Assembly: GCF_006438845.1 (NCBI RefSeq)
Contig: NZ_RCZJ01000003.1
Coordinates: forward strand, 526,353 to 590,352
Source of the DNA: Variovorax ginsengisoli
GTDB lineage: Bacteria; Pseudomonadota; Gammaproteobacteria; Burkholderiales; Burkholderiaceae_C
Direction of reading: 5' to 3'
DNA length: 64,000 nucleotides
The position numbers and the translations under genes were made by a program. The notes under the pieces were generated by a model. The model was not told the DNA's origin. It did not search any database and saw only the letters and a program-made list of their open reading frames with translations. Of this stretch, positions 47,001-56,000 are shown in pieces. Within the stretch, counting starts at the first letter, position 1; each line of letters opens with the position of its first letter.

Positions 47001-50000
47001 TGTCGCCGTTCGCGGAGCCGATCCAGTCCTTGCGGCTGGTGTTGTGGGCGCCGACGACGATCTCGTTGGCCGAGACCCGGCCGCCGTCGCCGATGGCGGC
47101 GGTGACCGTGCTGCCGACCGTGTTGATCGCCTTGGCACCGCTGGCGCCGACCACCGAAGCGTTGACGCTGTTCACGGTGGCGTTGTAATCGGTCACATGG
47201 TTCGCCGTGAGTGCGAACCGGGCGGCCGCGATGCGGTGCGCGTTGTCGCCGCTGCCCGTCGTGGCTTCCGTCAGGCTGGTGCTGCGGGTGATGGCGGTCG
47301 CCGCCGAGCCTGCGATCAGCCCGCCGCTGCCCGAGACGGCGTTCGCCCGGTTGGTGTCGGTGCCGCTGGCGGACACCGCCACTTGCGTCATGAGCACGCC
47401 GCCGGCCAGCGGTGCGCCGACCTGCACGCCGTCGCCGAGGCCGGCCTGGGTCACGGTGTTCGACGTGGCGCGCGCTTCGTTGAAGCCCGCCGCCACGATG
47501 CCGCCCGCAAAGCCCGACGCGTCCGCCTGCTGGCGGGTGTCGTTCGATGCGTTCACGGCGGCACTGCCGCTCAGCGTCAGCAGGCTGTCGTCGCCCACCT
47601 TGCTGGTCACGCGGCTGTCGTGGTCGGCATGTGCCGCGGTGGCGGTCAGTCCGGCGAACAGCGCTCCGGAAGCGCCGGTGGCGTCGGCCGACACGTTCGG
47701 TCCGTTGCCGGCAAGCTGCTGCGCCGCCGACACCGTGAGGTTGCGGCCGGCGAGCTGCGTGCCTTGCCCCAGGTAGGCGTCGACGCGCGACACGGCGTCG
47801 GCGGTGGCCACCGCAGCGCCCGCTGCCGCGGTGAAGCTCAGGTTGACGCCGAGCGACTCGGCCTGCGCGCGGGTCTTGCCCACGGCGGAGACGTTGGCGT
47901 CTTCGCTCAGGCGGATGTTGCCGCCGCCTACCGAGGCACTGACCTCGGGCGTGGCGTTCGCCGTTGCGACCGAACCGCTCAGCGCCAGGCCCAGCCCGGC
48001 CGCTGCGGCCACGGCGTGGCTCTTCGCCTGCACGTCGGCATCGGCATGGACCGTCAAGGCGCGCACGGCGTCGCCGGTGCCGGCGCCGATGTTCGCGCCG
48101 GTGCCGATCGATGCGCGGGTCGAGCCGCCGACGCGGGTGCTTGCGACCGACGCACCGGCCGCGTAGGCACCGACGCTGGCGCCGTACGCCTGTGCGTCCA
48201 GCACACGGGTGTCGGTGGCGTTCACCAGCACCTCGTCGGCGCGATGCACGGTCACGTCGTTGCCGATCGCGGCCAGCGTCACGCTGTGGTCGCTCAGCCC
48301 CGCGTAGGCGGCATTGAGCGCCACCACGCCGCCGGTGCCGGCGAAGCCGAGCGCCTGGGCCGACTCGGCCAGCGACGCGCGCACGCGCAGGTCGCCACCG
48401 GCGGTGACGTTCACCTTGTCGCCCACGGTCGCCTGGTTGTTGAGCTGGAAGCTGCCGGTGCCCACGCCGGCACCGAGGCCGAGCGCGCCCACCGCGACCG
48501 CACCGGTCGTCATCTCGAAGTCGAGCTTGCCGTGCGCGTTCACGCCCACGTCGCGGCCGGCCGTCAGCACCGCGCCGGCGCCGACCTGCGCCGCGTTGCC
48601 CGAAGGCTGCGTGGTCGACAGCGTGCTGCTGATGGACACCGCCGAGCGCTTCGATTGCGCCTTGGCTGCCATGTCGCGCATGTGCGCGTCGTCGGACGAC
48701 CCGAGCATGCGGCCGACCGTGCCGTCGCTGGCTTGCGCATCGGCTTCCTGGTTCACGTTGCGCGGGTTGCCCTCGTGCGACAGCTGGTCCTTCGCGTCCT
48801 GGCCGAGCGCCTCGCCGACGCCGTACACCGCCACGCCGCCGGCCAGGCCCACCAGGCCGCCCGCGCCGCTGACGACCGTGGTTTCGAAGTCCTGCCGGCC
48901 CAGCGCGTTCACCGCGATGTCGCGCGCGGCCTGCACCTTCGCGCCCGCACCGATCGTTGCAGTGCTGCGGTTGTTGACCGTGCCGACGTCCACGCCGCCG
49001 GCCAGCGCGCCGGCGCCCAGCGCCACCGAGCCGGTGACGACCTGCGAGCGCAACTGGTTGTGCGCCGACACGTTCACGTCCTGCGCCGCATTGGCGCCTG
49101 TGCTCGTCTGGTTGATCTGCGCGCCGGCGCCGATGCTGGCGCGTGTGTCCGACCGCACCGATTCGGCCGAGATGGCGCCCGAGATGCCGGCATAGAGGCC
49201 GGCCGCGCCGCTGGCCACGACAGTGAACAGGTCTTCGGACGATGTCGCCTCGACCTGCACGCCGCGCGCATCGGCGATGCGACCGTCTTCGCTGGCACCG
49301 CTGTAGGCGCCCATGCCCGACGTGCCATTGCCCAACGCGTTCACGATGGCGTTGTCGCCGATGCCCGCTTCGGTGGTCTTGGTGATGCTGCTCACGCCCA
49401 CGGCGGCACCCACGCCGGCCGCGCCGAAGCCGGCCGCGGCCGCGCCGGCGATCATGTTCGTCTGCGTGGCGTCGTGCGCCGCGATGCGTGCGTTGCCGCC
49501 TGCGTCGATCTGCGTCGCACCGCCCACCAGCGCCTGCGTCTTGTCGGCGATGGACACCACCGCCACCGAGCCGGCGACCGCCACCGTGCCCGCGGCCGAC
49601 AGGCCCACGCCCATGTCGAGCACCTGCGTCTGCGCCTCGGCCAGCACCTGCACGTCGCGTGCGGCCTTGACCTTCGCGCCCGTGCCGATCGCGGCCAGCG
49701 TGTCGTTCTTCGCGACGAACACGTCGGCGCCCGCGCCGATGGCGGCCACGCCCGCGCCCGAAGCCGCACCGGCCATGCCGAGGTGGAACTGCGCGTTGCC
49801 GGCGGCCACGTGCACCGTCTGGGCGGCGTTGGCGACATCGCCGGTCTGGTTGATCTTCGCGCCGTCGGCGATCACCGCCTGCGTCGTGGTGTCGATGGTC
49901 GACACGTTCGCACCGAGCGTGATCGCCGCGGTGCCGGCCGCCGCGCCGGTGACCGAATAGGCCTTGACGCTGTCGCTGTTGGTGGCCGTCACGGCCAGGC

Positions 50001-53000
50001 CCTGGATCGCCTGCGTCTGCGCGCTGGCGATGCGCTGCTGCGTCAGCGCGAGGAAGGCGTCATGGCCTGCGATGTCGTTGCCCTGCGCATCGGTCGGCGC
50101 CAGGCCGCTCTTGCTGACGCGGCCGTCGCCGCTGATGGCGTTGCCGTAGGCGATGTCGTAGTGGCCGGTGGCCGCCTGCAGCGCCGCGCCGTGGCCCAGC
50201 GCCTGCACGTCGGCCGCTTTGCCGATGCTTCCCAGCGTGGTCTTGTCGAGCAGCACCACGCCGGCCGCTGCGCCGAGCGCGGCCGTGCCGCCGCCGGCTG
50301 CGCTGCCGGCGATCAGGTCGACGGCGGTCCGGCCGTCGGCCGCCACCAGCGCGTTGCCGCGTGCACGCACCGTCGCGCCGTCGTCGACGCGCGCTTCGGT
50401 GTCGGTGGTCAGCGTCAGCGCCGCGGCCGAGCCGGCTAGGCCCGCCGTGCCGCCCACGCCGAAGCCGATGCTGGCCAATCGCAGGTCTTCGGTCGCGTTG
50501 GCCTTGACCGTCAGGTCGCGGCCGGCTTCGACCCACGCGTTGCTGCCGATCCAGGCCTGCGTGGTCTTGCCGAGCACACTCACGTCGGCCGCCGCGCCGC
50601 CGCCCACCGAGCCACCGCCACCCGCGCCCACGACCCCATCGAACAGCGTCGTCTCGTCGGTGGCGGAGATCGCCACGCTCTGCGTGTTCAGCGTCTCGCC
50701 CTTGTTGAGCGTGGCGCCGTCGCCGATGTGGGCCTGCGTCGTCGCGTTCAGCACGTTGACGATGGCTGCACCGCCCACCGCGACCGAGCCGGCGCCCGCT
50801 GCGCCGATGGCGAAGGTCTTCAGGTCTTCCCCGGCCTCGGCCGCGATGCGGGTCGCACCGCTCGCCTTGCCCTGCACGTTCGCGCCCAGGAAGGCGCGCG
50901 TCTCGTTCTCGACGGTGTGCACCGCCGCGGCCACGCCGACGCCGACCGAGCCGCCCACGGCGACACCGCTGACGATGTCGAACACCGCGAGCTGGTTCTT
51001 CGCGGCCAGCGTCAGGTCGCCGGCGGTCTGCAGGCGGGTCGAAGCGGAATCGGCCACGTAGGCCTGCGTCACGTTCCGGGTGGTCAGCACGTTGGCCACG
51101 CCGGCCACGGCCGCGTTGCCGCCGACCGCGCCGCTGAAGCCGATCAGGTTCACGTCCTGCAGGTTCTGCGCATCGACACCGATGCCGCCCGCGCCGTCGA
51201 CCACGGCCCCGGCATCGATGTGGCTGCTCGTCGTGTTGTGGCTCGACACCACCGCGCTCGACACGCCCACGCCGACCTTGCCGCCGAGCGACGCCGCCGC
51301 GGCCAGCGAGGTCGCGCCGGTGTCGTTCAGGCTGGTCAAGGCGACCTTGCCGGTGGTCGTGACCTTGGCACCGGTGCCGATGGCGGCCTCGGTGGTGTCG
51401 TTGAACACGTTCACCGCGAACGAGCCAGCCACCGACGCACTGTCGGCGGCCGCACCGGAGACGGCCTCTGCGTAGTAGTTGGTGCCGCCGATCAGCGGCC
51501 CCTTGGTGAGTTGATCGGGCAGGTTCTTCACGTCGTCGACGCTGCCGACCTGCAGCGACACGCCGGGCAGCGCGACCTTCAGGTTCTCGGCGTTGAGCGT
51601 GAGGCTGTCGGCGTTCACCTGCGCGCCGTCGCCCAGGGTGGCGCGGTAGTCGTTCTCGGAGATGACGGTGGCCACGGACGCACCGACGCCCACCGTGCCG
51701 CCCTTGGCGGCGGCCCAGGCCTTGGCGCCGAGCTGGCTGGTGTTGCTGGCCGCCACGCGCACGGCGCCGACCTGATCGATGCGCGTGTTGGCGCCGAGGG
51801 TGGCGAGCGTCTGCGCATTCGACATCGCCACCGCGAAGGCACCAGCCACGCCGACCTTCGACGCGCCGGCACCGGCGACGCCTTCGGCCGCGAGCTTGCG
51901 GGCGAAATCGGGCGACGTGTTCTGGGTCGAGGTTGCCGTCACCGACAGGCTGTCGGCGCCGGTCACGCGCGCACCGTCGGCCATCGAAGCGATGGTGCTG
52001 TTGTTGGCGATGCTGATGCCCACGCCCACGGCCACGCCGACCTGCGTCTTGGCGTCGACCGCATCGCCGGCGCCGCGTGCGCTGAAGTTGCTGTCGTTGT
52101 TCGCGCTGACGCGCATCGCGCCGCCCGAATCCAGCGTGCTGCCGCTGGCGACGTTGGCCTGCACGTCGTCGTCGAGCACGTTCACGCCCACGGCCGCAGC
52201 CACGTTGACCTTTCCGCCGCCCTGCGTGCCCTGGTTGGTCTTGGCGTTCTGGGTGTTCGCGAGCGTCTTGCTGCTCGACGCGCTGGCGGCCTGCGACTTG
52301 TTGTCGTCGTAGGTCTTCGAGGCCTGCGAGCCGCTCGCGCTGGCTGTGGCGTCGGCGGTGTATTCACGGGTCGCGCTCGCCGCGATGGCGAGGTCGCCGC
52401 CGGCCGTGAGGTCGCGTGCCAGCGTCGCCTGGGTCGTGCTGTGGCTGGTGATCACGCCGACCGCCGCACCGATGGCGGCGGTGCCCGACTTGGCCTCGCC
52501 CTTGGCGGTGGCCGTGTGGACGCCACTGCTGGCCGCCTCGAGCGCCACGTCGCCGGTCGCGGCGATGGCCGCGCCGGAAGCGATCGATGCCTGCGTGGTC
52601 TGGTTCAGCGTGGTGATGGCAACGGCCGCGTCGAAGGCCAACTTGCCACCGGCCGCGCCGGCGGTGGCCTGTGCATCGCTGTCCGCGTGGTTGGTGGCCG
52701 ACACGGCGATGTCGCGCGCGCCGGTCACACCGGCACCGGTGCCGATCGTGGCCACCGCGGCGGAATCGATGAGGTTCAGCGCCACCGAAACGCCCACGCC
52801 CACCTTGCCGCCGGCGGCGCCGCCGGTCGTGGTCGGCAGTGCGTGCGCCGTGGACACCGCGTCGTCTTTCGCCGTCAGCGTCAGGTCGCCGCCGCCGGCC
52901 TGCAGGCTGGCGCGTTCACCCACGAGCGCGCGGCTGGCGGTGTTGGCGATGTTGAGCGCCAGCGACGCCGCGATGCCAACCTTGCTGCCGCCGGCGCCCG

Positions 53001-56000
53001 ATTCGGCCGTGGCCGAGAGCGCGTGCTGCGCGTCGCCGGCCACGTCGGTCATGGTGGCGCCGACCGCGATGCCCGTCGCCTGGATGCTTGCGTCCTGGCC
53101 CACGCTGGCCAAGGTGCGCGACCCGACCTGGTTGACCGACACGGCCGCGCCGATGCCGACCTGTGCCGTCTTGCCGACGGCCGTCCCGTCCGATTTCGCC
53201 GTGGCGTCGGTCTGGCCGCTGGCGGCCAGCTCGAAAGCGCCGCTGGTCGACACGGTGCGACCCGCGCCGACCGAGGCGGTGGTCTCCGCATCGATCACGT
53301 TGACGGCCACGGCCGCTGCCACCGACACCTTGCCTTCGCTCGATGCCGCCGACGCCTTGCCGCTGGCCGCGGTGCCGGTCGACGCCTGCTGCTTGCCGGT
53401 GCCGACGTTGGACTGGGTCTGCTGCGTCTTGCCGTAGGCCAGCTGGTTGCCGACCTTGTCGTCGACCGTGGCGTCTTCCTGCTTCTTGCCGTCGGCACCG
53501 GTCTTGCCGGCCTCGTCGTCGGCCTTGCCGCCCTTGGAGCTGGCGCTGGCCGAGGTCGTGTGGTCCGACGCGGCGACCGCGGCGATCCGCACGTCGCCGG
53601 TGGCACCGAGGATGTCGCGCTCGGTGGTGGCCAGGGTCACGTCGTTCGCCAGCGCGATCGCGACGGCCGCGCCGACCGACGCGCTTTCGCCCGCGGCGCT
53701 GCCCTTGGCGATGGTGGTGGTGCTGTTCGTCTGGTTGGCAGACACCGACACGGCGCCCGCGCCCTGCAGCGCGGCGCCCGTGCCCAGGCGCGCGGTCGTC
53801 GTGTTGTTAAGCATGGCGAGCGCCAGCGCCGGCGTGATCGCGATGCCGCCCGACGCGCCGGCTTCGGCTTCCGTCGTGGCCTTGTGGGTGCCGGTGGCCT
53901 CCAGGCTCACGTCGCCGCTGCCGTTCAGCACGGCGCCGTCGGCGATTTCCGCGAGGCTGTTGTTGCCCGTGATGTTGACCGCCACCGACGCGCCGATGCC
54001 GACCTTGCCCCCGCTCGCGCCACCGTCGATCGGTGCCGCCTTGGCGCTGATGTCGGTCGCGTTCAGCGCCGTGAGAGCGACCGCGCCGCTGCCGGCATCG
54101 ACCGTCGCGCCGCTGCGCACCAGCGCCTGGCTGCGCGCGTCGATCAGGTTCAGCGCCAACGCGCCGGCCACGCCGACCTTGCTGCCGCCGGCGCCTGCGG
54201 CGGCTTCGGTCGACACAGTGTGCGTGGCATCGCCCGCCACGTCGGTCATGCCGGCCGAGAGCGAGAGGCCGTTCGAGGCGATGACGGCCTGGCCGCCGAT
54301 GGTCGCGTCGGCGATCGAGGTGACGCGGTTGACCGACACGGCGGCGCCGACGCCGACCTGCGTCGTGCTGCCCGCCGTGTTGCCGTCGGCATCGGCCTGC
54401 GGCAGCGCGCTGCCGTCGGTCGCGACCTTGGCGTCGGTGTTGCTCGATGCGCTCAGCGCGAGCGCGCCGGCGGCCGTGACGTCGACAGGAACGTCGGCCC
54501 GCGCGGTGGCGTTCTGCATATTCACGCCGACGGCCGCGGCCACCGAGAGCTTGCCCTCGCTGGTGCTGGCGGAGGCCTGGCCGTCCTTCTGGCCTTGCAC
54601 GGCCGTGCCGGTGGACGCCTTCTGCCTGGTGTCGCCCACGCCGTTGGCGGTCTGCTTGTTCTTGCCGACGGCCAGCTGCTTGCCGACCTTGTCGTCGACG
54701 CTGGCGTCTTCCTTCGGCTGGCCGGTGGCGCCGTCGGTGGCGCCCGCGTCTTCGGACGCGTGGCCGCCGCTGGCGCTGGCCGAGGCCGTCACCTCGCTGG
54801 CGGACGCACCCTCGGCCTTCAGTGTGACGTTGCCCTTGCCTGCGCCTGCCAAGCCGTTCGCGACGATGGCGCGTGCGGTCGTGGCTTCGACCAGGTCGTC
54901 GACCAGCGCCACCGCGACGGCGGCACCGATGGCCGCCTTGCCGCCAACGGCGCTGCCCTTGGCGGTCGTCTGCGTGCTCGTCGATTGCGCGGCCTGCAGC
55001 AGCAGGTCGCCGCTCAGCGTGAAGGCGGCCGGGCTGGTGCCGAGCGTGGCCTGGGTCGTGTGGCTGCTCAGCGAGATCGCTGCGGAAGGTGTGATCGAGA
55101 TGCCGCCCGCGGAACCGGCCTCGGACTCGGTCTGCAGGGTGTGTTCGCTGGTCGCCGCGAGCGTCACGTCGCGCGCGCCCGAGAGCTGCGAACCGTCGGC
55201 GAGTTGCGCCACGGTGCGCGTGCCCACCACGTTGACCGCGACGGACGCACCGATGCCCACCTTGTCGCCGGTCGCCCCGGCATCGGCAGGCGTGGCCTTG
55301 GCCGTGCTCTCGCTGGCGCTGCCTGCGGTGAAGGACGCGTCGACATCGGTGCCGGTGAGCGTCACCTTGGCGCCGGCGTCCAACGCGGCGCGGGTGCCGC
55401 TGTCGATCGCGTTGACGGCCAGCGAGCCGGCCACGCCGACGTTGCTGGCGCCCGCGCCCGAAACGGCCGTGGTGGCGAAGCGGTTCAGCGGCGACGCAGC
55501 GGCCATGGTGGCGCTCACCGCGAGGCTTTCGGCCTGCAGCACTTGCGCGACCGACGCGCTGTTGTCGAGCTTGGCCAGGTTGATCGCCACCGCCGCCGCC
55601 ACGCCCTGGGCGCCGCCCGTGGCGCTGCCGTCGGCGCCGACTTCGACATGGGCGCCCTCTTCGCTGCGCACGACGACGGCACCGCCGACGACCGCGGCCT
55701 TGGTCGAGGCCATCAAGGCCTGGGTCCGGCTGGAGAGATCGCTCACGGCGACCGCGCCGGCGACCTTGATGCCCTCGCCCGGCGCGCTGTCGGCCGTGCT
55801 GGCGTTGTCCTTGTACTTGTCGAGCATCTGGCTGCCCTGGCTCTGGCCGCTCTCGTCCTGCGCGGCGCCATTGGCGGCGGACTTGGCCGACACCGTGACG
55901 GTGTGGCGCGATGCAGCGGCGAGGTCGAGCGAGCCGGCGGCGATGGCGGCATTGCCGTCGATCACGGCGGAGGTCGTGCTGTCGATGATGCTCACGGCCA

